A stretch of DNA of 64,000 nt from Henriciella sp. (GCF_029937755.1 NZ_JAPYPG010000008.1:83759-147758), one strand, 5' to 3'. Counted from the first letter of the stretch, positions 27,846 through 37,350 are shown. Program-made: numbers and translations. Notes: generated from the sequence alone by a model not told the origin.

Positions 27846-29450
27846 CTACGGCCCCGTGCCTTCTTCTGCGCGCTCGAAACTGTCGGCCTGGGCCAGAGCC
27901 CATTCCCGCGAAAGCACCGTGTCCGAGGGCTCCTGCAGAAGAGCCCCCGGTTTCAGCAGTTTGTAAGCGTGGTGGCCGGGCTCGGCGATGTCCTCGGTCA
28001 CGCGGTGCATGATGTGGCGGGGCGTGAGTTCGCCCGGATGGTCGCACCCGGCAGCGCCGACCACCTCCATCAGCGCCCGCACGGTATTGCGCTGGAAATT
28101 GTAGACCCGCGCCGCCTTGTCAGGGATGACGAGACCGCGCTGGCGGGATTTGTCCGTCGTGGCGATGCCCGTCGGGCAGAGATTGTTGTGGCAGTTGAGC
28201 GACTGGATACAGCCGAGCGAAAACATGAAGCCGCGCGCTGTGTTGATCCAGTCGGCGCCGAGCGCCATGCTCGCCGCCATCGAGAAAGCCGAGAGCTGCT
28301 TGCCGCTGGCCGCGATGCGGATGTCATCCTTAAGTCCGCAGCCAACCAGCGCATTACGCACCAGAATGAGTCCCTGGCGCAGCGGCGCACCGATATGGTC
28401 CATGAACTCGGCCGGGGCGGCGCCCGTCCCGCCTTCGGCGCCATCCACGACGATAAAGTCCGGCTTGATGCCGGTGCCGAGAATCGCCTTGCAGATGGCG
28501 AGCACTTCCCAGCGATTGCCGACACAGAGCTTCATGCCCACCGGCTTGCCGCCTGACAGCTCACGCAACTGGGCCACCCATTCGATCAGGCCGTTCGGCG
28601 TCGAGAAGGCCGTGTGCGCCGGGGGTGAGAAACAGGTCTGCCCGACCGGAATCCCACGCGCCTCGGCAATCTCGGGCGTCACCTTTGTACCCGGCAGCAC
28701 ACCGCCATGCCCCGGCTTGGCGCCCTGGGAGAGCTTTATTTCGATCATCTTGATCTGGTCATTGGCCGCCACGTCCCGGAAGCGGTCGGGATCAAACGAC
28801 CCATCCTGCGCCCGGCAGCCGAAATAGCCGGACCCCAGCTCCCAGACGAGATCCCCGCCGCCGGCGCGATGGTATTTCGAGACCCCGCCCTCACCAGTGT
28901 CGTGATAGAAACCACCCATCGCCGCACCGCGACTGAGCGCCTCGATCGCATGTGACCCGAGCGAGCCGAAACTCATCGCGGAAATATTGAGCACGCTGGC
29001 GGAGTAAGGCTTCGCCGTGCCCGGCGCGCCGACAGTCACACGCGGGTCTGTGTCCTGCGGATGGCGCGCCACGATGGAGTGCGACAGCCATTCATAGGGT
29101 GGTTTGTCGATATCGAGCTGGCTGCCGAACGGTTCGACCGAGGAGACGTTCTTCGCCCGGCGGTACACCATGGTGCGCTCTTCATGGTTGAAGGGCCGGC
29201 CTTCGGTCTCGCTCTCGACGATGTAGGATCTCAGGAAAGGTCGAAGCTCTTCGGCAATCCAGCGTATCCGCGCCAGGATCGGATAGTTCCGCCACAGCGT
29301 GTGGTGTGTCTGGACAAGGTCATAAAACCCGAGCAGCGTCAGCCCCGCAAAGATGACTGCAGCGATGATGAACCACGGACTGAGAAACGCGAGCCAGACG
29401 AAACCGGCGGTCAGGAGAAGGACGGCGGCGAGTGGCAAAAAACGATACAT
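27846..29450 (-). CDS. FMN-binding glutamate synthase family protein
   Basis: MSFGSLGSHAIEALSRGAAMGGFYHDTGEGGVSKYH, KPGHGGVLPGTKVTPEIAEARGI, DGAEGGTGAAPAEFMDHIG, CPTGIAT. Confidence 0.93.
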   Translation of the reverse strand: MYRFLPLAAVLLLTAGFVWLAFLSPWFIIAAVIFAGLTLLGFYDLVQTHHTLWRNYPILARIRWIAEELRPFLRSYIVESETEGRPFNHEERTMVYRRAKNVSSVEPFGSQLDIDKPPYEWLSHSIVARHPQDTDPRVTVGAPGTAKPYSASVLNISAMSFGSLGSHAIEALSRGAAMGGFYHDTGEGGVSKYHRAGGGDLVWELGSGYFGCRAQDGSFDPDRFRDVAANDQIKMIEIKLSQGAKPGHGGVLPGTKVTPEIAEARGIPVGQTCFSPPAHTAFSTPNGLIEWVAQLRELSGGKPVGMKLCVGNRWEVLAICKAILGTGIKPDFIVVDGAEGGTGAAPAEFMDHIGAPLRQGLILVRNALVGCGLKDDIRIAASGKQLSAFSMAASMALGADWINTARGFMFSLGCIQSLNCHNNLCPTGIATTDKSRQRGLVIPDKAARVYNFQRNTVRALMEVVGAAGCDHPGELTPRHIMHRVTEDIAEPGHHAYKLLKPGALLQEPSDTVLSREWALAQADSFERAEEGTGP

Positions 29451-29550
29451 GGAGACGGGGAAACCTCGCTGGCTGTTCGCAGCGCAACTTAGCCCTCAGG
29501 CGCGAGTCTGCAATGCGGGATAGCCGGCCATGCAAAAGAGCGCGAGAACC

Positions 29551-29605
29551 GGACTGGTTTCGGACTGCTACCGGACTGTTTTCGGACCCTGATTTTCAGC
29601 CCTTC
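29551..29605. repeat. Degenerate 11-bp-period tandem repeat (copy 2)
   Basis: ggactggtttc/ggactgctacc/ggactgttttc/ggaccctgatt/ttcagcccttc in 11-nt steps. Confidence 0.65.
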
Positions 29606-29771
29606 CAGACGTGAAGATTAAATCGTCTGGCCAGATGGAACCGCCCCCTTATCCAACAGTTACTCCGGTTCCAGATACGCTCTGGTTGGCCGTGTGCGTG
29701 TAACCGGACCATTCACTTGTACACGGCTGACGGGCCGGGGTCCCCGAATGGGAACTCCGGCCCGTTATTTT
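29605..29771 (+). ncRNA. Candidate structured small RNA ending in an orphan terminator
   Basis: Consecutive hairpins CCAGACG/CGTCTGG, CCAGA/TCTGG inside CCAAC/TTGG, GCCGTGT/ACACGGC, then ACGGGCCGG...CCGGCCCGT plus TATTTT, in an intergenic region with no + strand CDS upstream. Confidence 0.3.
29730..29771 (+). terminator. Rho-independent terminator on the + strand with no + strand CDS upstream
   Basis: ACGGGCCGGggtccccgaatgggaactCCGGCCCGT followed by TATTTT. Confidence 0.65.
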
Positions 29772-29792
29772 GCGCGGCACCTTGTTTTCAGT

Positions 29793-30929
29793 CTAGAAAT
29801 CGTTCAGCCGCGCATAGCGGTCACGATGGAAACTCGCTGAGCCGAGCAGCGCTTCCTGGACGCGGGCCCGCTTCATGTAGAAGCCGGAATCATGGTCATC
29901 GGTCATGCCGATACCGCCATGCAGCTGCACCGTATCATTGGATACGAGGTGCACCGTCTCTGACGCCCGCGCCTTGGCGAGACTCGCCAGTTCAGCGATG
30001 TCGTTTTTCTGTTCGTCTACCGCTGAAAGTGCTGCAGCCACGCAGGATGTGGTCAGCTCGATCTCGGTGAACATCTTCGCCGCCCGATGCTGGAGCGCCT
30101 GAAAAGAACCGATCAGCTGGCCAAACTGCTTGCGCGTCTGGAGATACTCATGCGTCATTTCGAAGGCCGCGAGCGACGAGCCCAGCATCTCCGCCGAAAG
30201 CGCAATCCGGCCCCGGTCAAGCACAGGCTCGAGCAGATCATTGCCCTTGTCGGGCGCGCCAAGAACATGACTGTCATCGACATGTACGCCCTCCAGCGTG
30301 AGGTGAGCAGCGCCGTGACTGTCGACGGTTTTAAGGGCCTGAACAGTCAGGCCTTTTGCATCGCGTGGTACGAGGAAAAGCGTCAGCCCATGCGTGTCGC
30401 CCGGTTCACCAAAGGTGCGCGCGACCACGATAAAGACATCGGCATGATGGCCGTCCTGGACGTACTTCTTGGCGCCGTTCAGCGTGTAGCCCTGTCCATC
30501 GCGCTCGGCTTCGGTGGCGACGCCGGTCGGGTTGTGATGGCTCGTCTCATCCAGGGCGAGCGCGGTGGTCACCTCACCTGAGGCGATCTTCGGGAGCCAT
30601 TCCTTCTTCTGGGCTTCGGTACCGCCCAGCAGGATGGCGGAGGCGCCGATGCAGGCGGTCTGCAGAAGCGGTGTGGAAGCGAGCGTGCGGCCCTGTGCTT
30701 CCATCACCTGGCCGAGCGCGACCATACCCATGCCAACGCCGTCATACTCTTCCGGGATCAGCACGCCGAAAAAGCCGAGTTCGGCCAGTTGGTTGCGGGC
30801 ATCCGTATCGACGCCGTTCTTGCCGGAATCGCGCAGGCCGCGCAGATGCTTCACCGGCAGCTCGTCGCGCGTGAAACTCACTGCGGTATCGCGCAGCATC
30901 TCCTGGTCTTCAGTCAGGACAAAAGTCAT
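29793..30929 (-). CDS. Acyl-CoA dehydrogenase (paired subunit-type)
   Basis: LALDETSHHNPTGVATEAERDGQGYTLNGAKKYVQDG, TRKQFGQLIGSFQALQHRAAKMFTEIEL, VQLHGGIGMTDDHDSGFYMKRARV. Confidence 0.92.
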   Translation of the reverse strand: MTFVLTEDQEMLRDTAVSFTRDELPVKHLRGLRDSGKNGVDTDARNQLAELGFFGVLIPEEYDGVGMGMVALGQVMEAQGRTLASTPLLQTACIGASAILLGGTEAQKKEWLPKIASGEVTTALALDETSHHNPTGVATEAERDGQGYTLNGAKKYVQDGHHADVFIVVARTFGEPGDTHGLTLFLVPRDAKGLTVQALKTVDSHGAAHLTLEGVHVDDSHVLGAPDKGNDLLEPVLDRGRIALSAEMLGSSLAAFEMTHEYLQTRKQFGQLIGSFQALQHRAAKMFTEIELTTSCVAAALSAVDEQKNDIAELASLAKARASETVHLVSNDTVQLHGGIGMTDDHDSGFYMKRARVQEALLGSASFHRDRYARLNDF

Positions 30930-30991
30930 TATCTTACCCTCATTCCTCCGGCGGCGCCGTATCTGAGCCCGCGCCGCATTGTTTGTCTTGT

Positions 30992-32206
30992 CTACTGGTG
31001 TTCGCGCAGGCCAAGCACGCGCTTGGCAACGACGTTGAGATTGATCTCACTGGTGCCGCCTTCGATCGAATTACCCTTCGAACGCAGCCATCCACGAGTC
31101 GCCATCTTGGCCCCCTTGTCGAAGCCTTCGCCTTCCCAGCCGAGGCCCTCGGTGCCGAGCGCTTCAATCATCAGCTCGAACTTGTCCTGGTTCATCTTGG
31201 CGGCGGCGTATTTGATGATCGACGCGGTATGGCCGACTTCCTGCCCGGCCTTGGCCTGCTCGCCAGACCGCTTGACCGTCAGATTGAAGGCCTTGGCATA
31301 CATCATGTGATCGGCAATCCGGCCACGCAGGTCACCGTCGAGGACCTTGCCGTCCTTGTCCGTGCCGACATGGATCTTGGCATACTCGTCCGGGCCGAGC
31401 ATGCCGGAGCCACGGGTCGACCCGAAACCACCAGCCGAAATCGAGGAGCGTTCATGCTGCAGCAGGCGCTTGGCGATTTTCCAGCCGCCATTCACTTCAC
31501 CCACGAGCTGGTCCTTGGGAACTTTCACATCGGTGAAGAAGGTTTCGCAGAAGGGCGAGGACCCCGAGATGAGTTTGATCGGGCGGGTTTCGACACCTTC
31601 GCTTTCCATGTCGAAGAGGATGAAGCTGATGCCCTCATGCTTCTTCGATGTGTCGGTCCGAACGAGGCAGAAAATCCAGTCCGCCTCATTGGCATACGAG
31701 GTCCAGACCTTCTGACCATTGATGAGATAATGGTCGCCCTTGTCTTCACACTTGGTCTGCAGGCCGGCGAGGTCAGAGCCCGCGCCCGGCTCGGAATAGC
31801 CCTGGCACCAGCGCGTCTTGCCCATCACGATATCGGGCAGGAAGCGCTTCTTCTGCTCTTCGTTGCCAAATTCGATCAGGGCCGGACCGAACATCCAGAG
31901 ACCGAAGGAGAACAGCGGAGGCCGCGCCTTGATACGGGCCATCTCTTGCTCGAGTACCTTGGCCTGCTCGCGGGTCAGTCCGCCGCCACCATATTCCTTG
32001 GGCCAGGTCGGAGCGGTCCAGCCCTTTTCGCCCATCCGCTGGAGCCAGACCTTCGAGTCCGGGTTCTTGAATTTTTCGCGGCGCCCGCCCCAGACGACTT
32101 CGTCTTCGGTCATCGGCGTCCGCATGGAAGGCGGGCAGTTTTCTTCAAGCCATTCACGCACCTCTGTGCGGAAAGCATCAAGATCGGTTGGCGTATCATA
32201 GGCCAT
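30992..32206 (-). CDS. Acyl-CoA dehydrogenase (paired subunit-type)
   Basis: CQGYSEPGAGSDLAGLQTKCEDKGDHYLINGQKVWTSYAN, SIEGGTSEINLNVVAKRVLGL; start at MAYDTPTD. Confidence 0.93.
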   Translation of the reverse strand: MAYDTPTDLDAFRTEVREWLEENCPPSMRTPMTEDEVVWGGRREKFKNPDSKVWLQRMGEKGWTAPTWPKEYGGGGLTREQAKVLEQEMARIKARPPLFSFGLWMFGPALIEFGNEEQKKRFLPDIVMGKTRWCQGYSEPGAGSDLAGLQTKCEDKGDHYLINGQKVWTSYANEADWIFCLVRTDTSKKHEGISFILFDMESEGVETRPIKLISGSSPFCETFFTDVKVPKDQLVGEVNGGWKIAKRLLQHERSSISAGGFGSTRGSGMLGPDEYAKIHVGTDKDGKVLDGDLRGRIADHMMYAKAFNLTVKRSGEQAKAGQEVGHTASIIKYAAAKMNQDKFELMIEALGTEGLGWEGEGFDKGAKMATRGWLRSKGNSIEGGTSEINLNVVAKRVLGLREHQ

Positions 32207-32330
32207 GGGCGAACTCCTCCGGGCAGTCTTCTTGCTAAGTGCTGATAGCACACTAGCGCGAGCTTGAGAGCGCGTCCAAGGCTTCCTTGGCGTCAGAGGT
32301 CATCTGCCGCAGCCGCCCGGCACACCTTGC

Positions 32331-32702
32331 CTAATTGAAGAATTCTTCCCGCACGATCTTGCCATCTTTTACCGTGTAGATGGCAAGTTCCTGCATCTGC
32401 GTCCGCTCACCGGTCGGCTTGAATGTGCAGTCGACGGCGAAGATCACGCCAAACCGGTCATCGCCATGGAGAAAGGGGCCTTTCGCGGTGGTCTCGTGAA
32501 CCGTGTGATTGTCTTCCCACCACGCCCATTTGCCGGCAATGGCCTCGAGCCCCTGCGCCTCGGCGCTGCCCCCCGGCACGGGTCCGGACTCGACCGATAC
32601 ACATGATGGATCATAGACGGTGTCGATCAGCGTCTTGTAGCTGCCGTCATTATTTGCCGCGACGACCTTCTCGCCGATGGCCTTCAAAGCTTCACGATCC
32701 AA
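32331..32702 (-). CDS. NTF2/SnoaL-like domain protein
   Basis: Small cone-fold-like protein: YDPSCVSVESGPVPGGSAEAQGLEAIAGKWAWWEDNHTVHETTAKGPFLHGDDRFGVIFAVDCTFKPTGERTQMQELAIYTVKDGKIVREEFF. Confidence 0.75.
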   Translation of the reverse strand: MDREALKAIGEKVVAANNDGSYKTLIDTVYDPSCVSVESGPVPGGSAEAQGLEAIAGKWAWWEDNHTVHETTAKGPFLHGDDRFGVIFAVDCTFKPTGERTQMQELAIYTVKDGKIVREEFFN

Positions 32703-32774
32703 AATCCACCTCCATCCTTCCCATTCTGTTCCAAATCGAGCTAGCGCGTCCGCGAAAAAATATGGGTAGAGGCG

Positions 32775-33764
32775 CTAGTCGGTCATTGCCTCAAGTCCGG
32801 CGATCAGCTCGTGCATGAACCGGTCCGGCGCCTCGATATGCGGACTATGACCCAGATCGGGAAAGCTCACCAGTATAGCGCCCGGAATGGCCGCTTCTGT
32901 CTCACGGGCCAGTGCTTCATAATTACCGAGCGTTTCGCGGACACTCTCGCTTGCCCGCCCCTTGCCCAGCGCCGTGTTATCCTGCTCGCCAATCAGCAGC
33001 AGCGTCGGCACTTCGATGGTCGGGAATTCGTGCACGACGGGCTGGTTGAAAACCATGTCAGCCGTCAGCGCATGGTGCCAGGCCGTGATCTTGCCTCCTT
33101 CGCCCTCATACATGCTCCACAACATGTCGACCCAACGGTCGTAGCGGTCCTTCCAGTCGCCGACATAATAGGTCGATTGCTGGTAGGCCTTGATGCCGTC
33201 TCGCGTGGTCTTCAGCTGGCTTTGATAGAGCTGGTCGACAGTGACGTTCGGCACGGCCTTGGCCCGCCAGTCCTCAAGACCGATCGGATTGAGGAGAACA
33301 AGACCACCGGTCTCTTGGGGATATTGCAGGGTATAGCGCGCCGCCAGCATGCCGCCCATGGAATGGCCCATGATGACCGGCGCCTCGATATCCAGCGCTT
33401 CGATCAGGCCATGCGTATTCGCGGCGAGCGTGTGCAGACCATACTGGTAGCCCTGTGGTTTGGAAGATTTGCAGAAACCGATCTGATCCGGTGCGATGAC
33501 GCGATAGCCCTCATCAAGAAGTGCCCGGATCACTGTTTCCCAAGTCGCGGCGCAAAAATTCTTGCCGTGAAGGAGCACGACGGTTTCACCGTTCGTCTCT
33601 TCGGGCATGACATCGAGATAGGCCATCTCCATCGCCTGCCCCTGACTGACCAGGGCATGGCGCTCGACGGGCCAGGGATAGTCGAAGTCAGAAAGCATCG
33701 GATCGGCGGCAGCTGTCCCGGCCAGGCAAACGCCCATCAATGCGCCTGTCAGAAATCGTTTCAT
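32775..33764 (-). CDS. Secreted alpha/beta hydrolase
   Basis: Signal peptide MKRFLTGALMGVCLAGTAAA; VLLHGKNFCAATWE; GHSMGGMLAARYTLQYP. Confidence 0.9.
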   Translation of the reverse strand: MKRFLTGALMGVCLAGTAAADPMLSDFDYPWPVERHALVSQGQAMEMAYLDVMPEETNGETVVLLHGKNFCAATWETVIRALLDEGYRVIAPDQIGFCKSSKPQGYQYGLHTLAANTHGLIEALDIEAPVIMGHSMGGMLAARYTLQYPQETGGLVLLNPIGLEDWRAKAVPNVTVDQLYQSQLKTTRDGIKAYQQSTYYVGDWKDRYDRWVDMLWSMYEGEGGKITAWHHALTADMVFNQPVVHEFPTIEVPTLLLIGEQDNTALGKGRASESVRETLGNYEALARETEAAIPGAILVSFPDLGHSPHIEAPDRFMHELIAGLEAMTD

Positions 33765-33837
33765 CACCCGCCTCCATTCAACCGATCGATGGTCAAGCAA
33801 TGCGCCTCAACCCGCGAGCGTTCCGCAGGCGGCGAAT

Positions 33838-34071
33838 TTACCGCCCGAAGCGCCCCAAAAGGCCGTGCTCTGGCCCGGTTTCAAAACCGGCAAGGTTGAT
33901 CGCGTGGACCATTCCGAGAAAGACCACAAGCGTGCAGCCAACCATGATCAGGCCCCAAGGCATCTGATTGGGGCGCCCATCCTTGCGGACGCCGCCCAGT
34001 TTGCGGCTGGACAGGAAGATCCCGGCCCCTGCGGCGACGATAATCAGGATAGTAATGATCCAGGTGGTCAT
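33838..34071 (-). CDS. Small two-TM membrane protein downstream of the GT2 gene
   Basis: MTTWIITILIIVAAGAGIFLSS...; start overlaps the GT2 stop by 4 nt. Confidence 0.65.
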   Translation of the reverse strand: MTTWIITILIIVAAGAGIFLSSRKLGGVRKDGRPNQMPWGLIMVGCTLVVFLGMVHAINLAGFETGPEHGLLGRFGR

Positions 34072-35576
34072 GCTTCGATATCTGCTCGGCTGGCCGCTTC
34101 GCCCTGCTCGGGCTGATGCGGCGTCTTTGCCCAGAAGTGCGGCCTGACCGCAAGGCCATAGAGCGCCATAATTGCAGCACCGGTCTGAAGCATCCAGTAG
34201 AAGGGACGCGAAACAACGGCCAGGGTCCGGGCAAACCGCCACCGCCCCGGCGCCAGTGCATCACCGAGCGTACTGGCAATCCAGCCCAGCCCGAACAGGG
34301 CGAAGCTGAGAGCGTCTACCTGCACGGCAGGGACGATCAGGCCGGCCAGCATCCAGAGTGTCATCGGCCCATAGAGGAATGCACTCAGGATGGACGCGCC
34401 CAGTGTCATCTGGAGGCTCACCCACGCCGGAAACCCGAGTTCGCTCAGGAGGCTGAATGGCCTGCGCATGCACACCAGCCAAGTTTGCATATAGCCCTTG
34501 ATCCATCGCTTGCGCTGGTGAAACCAGACCGAATACGTCTCCGGCGCAGATTCCAAAGTGGGGGTATTGATCCGCCAGGTCTGTCCGCCAAGCCGTGCGG
34601 CCCGCAGGCCGAGGTCGGCGTCTTCGGTCACATTCCAGGCGTCCCAGCCTCCAAAGGCGATGAGGTCCAGCCTGCGGAAATGATTGCTCGTTCCTCCCAG
34701 CATGATGGGGTGCCCCCAACTGGCGAGTGCCGGGAGGTAGAGATTGAACTGGACATCGTACTCAAGTGCCCAATGCGCCGCGACCCAGCTGGATGCTCCG
34801 TTCGTTGCCTTGAGTGGCGCCTGCAGGCAGAGCACATTTGCCGGCGCGTCCTCGAACATGGCGCAGGCCGCTTTCAATTGCTGCGGGTCCGGGCGGTCTT
34901 CAGCATCATAGATCGTGAGATATTCACCAACCGCACGCGCGAGCCCGTAGTTGAGCGCCCGCGGTTTGGTCAGCGGCTTGCCGGGTGGAACGCGGATGAC
35001 GCGGGTGCCTGTCGGGAACGCCGCATCACGCGCAGCACGCATCGTTTCCGTGTCATCGGCCTCGATCAGCAGGAGAATGTCGAGCCGGCCGGCCGGCCAA
35101 TCCAGCGCCGACAGGCTGGTCGCGAGCTGGGGCATCATGCCGGCCTCATGGCGCAAGGCGATGAGAATGGAATAAACCGGTAGCTCTTCCGGAAGGCTCT
35201 TCGCGTGGCTCTCAGAGGAGGATGGCCCAAATCGCCGGCCCGCGCCGACAATGACCAGGCAAAAGCGCCACAGCACGATGAGGATGAAGGCAAACCAGCA
35301 GGTAAATCCTGCTACAGAAAGCGTAAGGCCCGGTTGCCAGCGAACCGCGGCACATCCGAGTGCGACAAGGCCCAGAAACGCCAAGACCTGAAACAGGCTT
35401 GGCACCGTGCGGGCGCTCAGTTTCGGCGGAAGCGCTTCTGACCGGGAGATTGCCTGAAGCAGGCTGTAGCCGACCGGTTTCTCACCATGGTTGAGGTTAC
35501 GCGCCGCACTTCGGCTTCGCGCTGCAACGCCCAGATCGCCCCAACTGCCCTCGCCCATACAGAATGGAGAGCGCAA
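34068..35576 (-). CDS. Membrane glycosyltransferase family 2, processive type
   Basis: LLLIEADDTET, YDAEDRPDP, TEDADLGLRAARLG, HQRKRWIKGYMQTW with flanking TM segments. Confidence 0.9.
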   Translation of the reverse strand: MRSPFCMGEGSWGDLGVAARSRSAARNLNHGEKPVGYSLLQAISRSEALPPKLSARTVPSLFQVLAFLGLVALGCAAVRWQPGLTLSVAGFTCWFAFILIVLWRFCLVIVGAGRRFGPSSSESHAKSLPEELPVYSILIALRHEAGMMPQLATSLSALDWPAGRLDILLLIEADDTETMRAARDAAFPTGTRVIRVPPGKPLTKPRALNYGLARAVGEYLTIYDAEDRPDPQQLKAACAMFEDAPANVLCLQAPLKATNGASSWVAAHWALEYDVQFNLYLPALASWGHPIMLGGTSNHFRRLDLIAFGGWDAWNVTEDADLGLRAARLGGQTWRINTPTLESAPETYSVWFHQRKRWIKGYMQTWLVCMRRPFSLLSELGFPAWVSLQMTLGASILSAFLYGPMTLWMLAGLIVPAVQVDALSFALFGLGWIASTLGDALAPGRWRFARTLAVVSRPFYWMLQTGAAIMALYGLAVRPHFWAKTPHQPEQGEAASRADIEA

Positions 35577-35597
35577 ATAGCGCTAAATTTCAAGTTG

Positions 35598-36602
35598 TTA
35601 TTTCGCGCTTGAGAGGAAATCAGCGCACGCCAGACCGCTCAACCAGGCCGCTTCGACGCGTGGTCCCGACCGCCAGTCGCCGATCACGGCTATCCCTGTC
35701 GCCTCGTCCCAGCCGAATGACGAACCCGCAGCCTTGTCCACCTTGGCATGGAGCCAGCGGTGGGCCGCCACATGGATGGGCTCTGGCGCACCGGACATGG
35801 TGCTGAACTCGCGAAGGAGCTGTGCCATCACGTCGTCCTTTTCAAGATCGACATGCTCGCGGCTCCAGGCCGGTGAGGCGTGCAGCACCCATGTTTCAGT
35901 ATCTCCACGGTCAGGCTTGCTCGCATTCCGGGTCACCCAGCCGAGCGCACCGTCAGCAATATTCGCAGCATCCCAGTCCACGGGCAGCTTTTCCTTGAAG
36001 GCGAGCATCACCGCCCAGCAGGGGGCGGACTGTGCACGCGCCGCCTGGGCCGAAAGAGCGTCGCTCACACCGGAGAGGAGATCGACAGCCTGTTCAGCCG
36101 GCGTGGCGCAGATGACCTTGTCGAAAGGACCTTCCTCGCCACCATCTTCGAAGACGAGTGTCTTGTGTTGACCATCCAACCGGATCTTTGTCACGCGCCT
36201 GCCCCAGTCGATCGGCAGATCCGTCGCCATGGCCTTGATCACGGCGTTCATTGATGGCGTACCAACGAACAGGGGCTCGCGTTCGTTCTCGCTGGGCTGG
36301 ACACCGACCGTCCAGCTATCCGAACGCTTGCGGATGTCTGCCATGCGCGGGCGCCAGCGCGTAACCGCCCCTGCCTCACGCAGACGAACAATCTCTTCGC
36401 GAAAGGCTTCATCCCGCGCGGTAAAGAACTGCGCGCCATGGTCCCAGCGGGCTTCACCCACCGGTGTTTCGGCGCGGCGCGTCGACATGCGGCCCCCTGG
36501 CCCGCGGCCTTTGTCATAAAGCCTGACCGTTTCTCCCGCAGCCTCCAGAACGCGGGCGGCACTTAGCCCTGCGATGCCTGCACCAATGATTGCCGTTGTC
36601 AT
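35598..36602 (-). CDS. NAD(P)/FAD-dependent oxidoreductase, renalase-like (COG3380)
   Basis: MTTAIIGAGIAGLSAARVLEAAGETVRLYDKGRGPGGRMSTRR and GIAVIGDWRSGPRVEAAWLSGLACAD. Confidence 0.88.
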   Translation of the reverse strand: MTTAIIGAGIAGLSAARVLEAAGETVRLYDKGRGPGGRMSTRRAETPVGEARWDHGAQFFTARDEAFREEIVRLREAGAVTRWRPRMADIRKRSDSWTVGVQPSENEREPLFVGTPSMNAVIKAMATDLPIDWGRRVTKIRLDGQHKTLVFEDGGEEGPFDKVICATPAEQAVDLLSGVSDALSAQAARAQSAPCWAVMLAFKEKLPVDWDAANIADGALGWVTRNASKPDRGDTETWVLHASPAWSREHVDLEKDDVMAQLLREFSTMSGAPEPIHVAAHRWLHAKVDKAAGSSFGWDEATGIAVIGDWRSGPRVEAAWLSGLACADFLSSAK

Positions 36603-36715
36603 GCCTCGTCCCGTTTTCGCTTGCAGGGCATGGAAGTAGGACTCGTCACGAATTGGCAAGGGCACGCTCGCCACTGAGCCGCAACCGCCTAACTCGATTC
36701 CCAGCGAGGACAGAA

Positions 36716-36889
36716 ATGGCGAGACGAAGCTCCGGACCGAAATCCATCACCCTGGGGGCGCGCGGCAAGGGGGCGCTTCCAGTGAAAACATGCGCGCGAT
36801 GCGGACGCCCGTTCGAATGGCGAAAGAAGTGGGAAAAGGTCTGGGAGGAGGTGCGATTCTGCTCCGAAAAGTGCCGGAAAACCCGCTAA
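36716..36889 (+). CDS. DUF2256 family small zinc-ribbon-like protein
   Basis: KTCARCGRPFEWRKKWEKVWEEVRFCSEKCRKTR. Confidence 0.88.
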   Translation: MARRSSGPKSITLGARGKGALPVKTCARCGRPFEWRKKWEKVWEEVRFCSEKCRKTR

Positions 36890-36908
36890 CCGGATCTAGA
36901 GGCGTTAA

Positions 36909-36993
36909 AATTATCGAAAAACAATAAAAATAATGCCTTGTTTTTATTGAGTTTCGCTGTTTTTCGGAAAATAGTTATTGATTTTCGATAATT
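36909..36993. promoter_or_regulatory. AT-rich leader with inverted 17-bp motif copies
   Basis: TTATCGAAAAACAATAA (36911-36927) and TTATTGATTTTCGATAA (36975-36991, reverse orientation, one mismatch), with a third degenerate copy at 36944-36960; 12-bp perfect inverted repeat AATTATCGAAAA/TTTTCGATAATT. Confidence 0.6.
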
Positions 36994-37102
36994 CTTATCC
37001 TAACTCTTGGTCATCGGCGGCAACAACAAAGCAAGCCTCCGAAAAAAGAAACCAACCCCACCCGGCATCAAGACCGGATATTTGCAACGAAGGAGTAACT
37101 AG

Positions 37103-37288
37103 ATGTACCCGCTCGCCTCCCAGAGCTCCGCCGCTTCCGCCCACCCCGTTGAAGCGCTGTCCACGGCCCACACGGTTCAGGCCATCTCCCCCGACGTCCG
37201 GACCGTGGCCAATGACAACTCGGCAGCCTGGAAACCCAGCCTGCTGGTCCAGCGCCGCCGCAGGCTCAACCGGCGCGCGGTCCGCTAG
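37103..37288 (+). CDS. Small protein of unknown function (61 aa, Arg-rich C-terminus)
   Basis: Strong SD GAAGGAG 8-10 nt upstream of ATG; followed by a terminator; VANDNSAAWKPSLLVQRRRRLNRRAVR. Confidence 0.7.
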   Translation: MYPLASQSSAASAHPVEALSTAHTVQAISPDVRTVANDNSAAWKPSLLVQRRRRLNRRAVR

Positions 37289-37350
37289 TTCAAGAGACAG
37301 GGGACTGGCGGGGTTCACTCCTTGCGCCGTTCCTGCCATCCCCTTCCCGA

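Noticed and set aside
29640-29730. tRNA-like look of the hairpin-rich segment
   Set aside because: No GGTTCRANYCC T-loop, no anticodon arm geometry; kept only as a candidate sRNA.
30983-32245. 420-aa + strand ORF
   Set aside because: Exact antisense shadow of an acyl-CoA dehydrogenase.
34116-35183. 355-aa + strand ORF
   Set aside because: Antisense to the GT2 glycosyltransferase gene; no conserved motifs.
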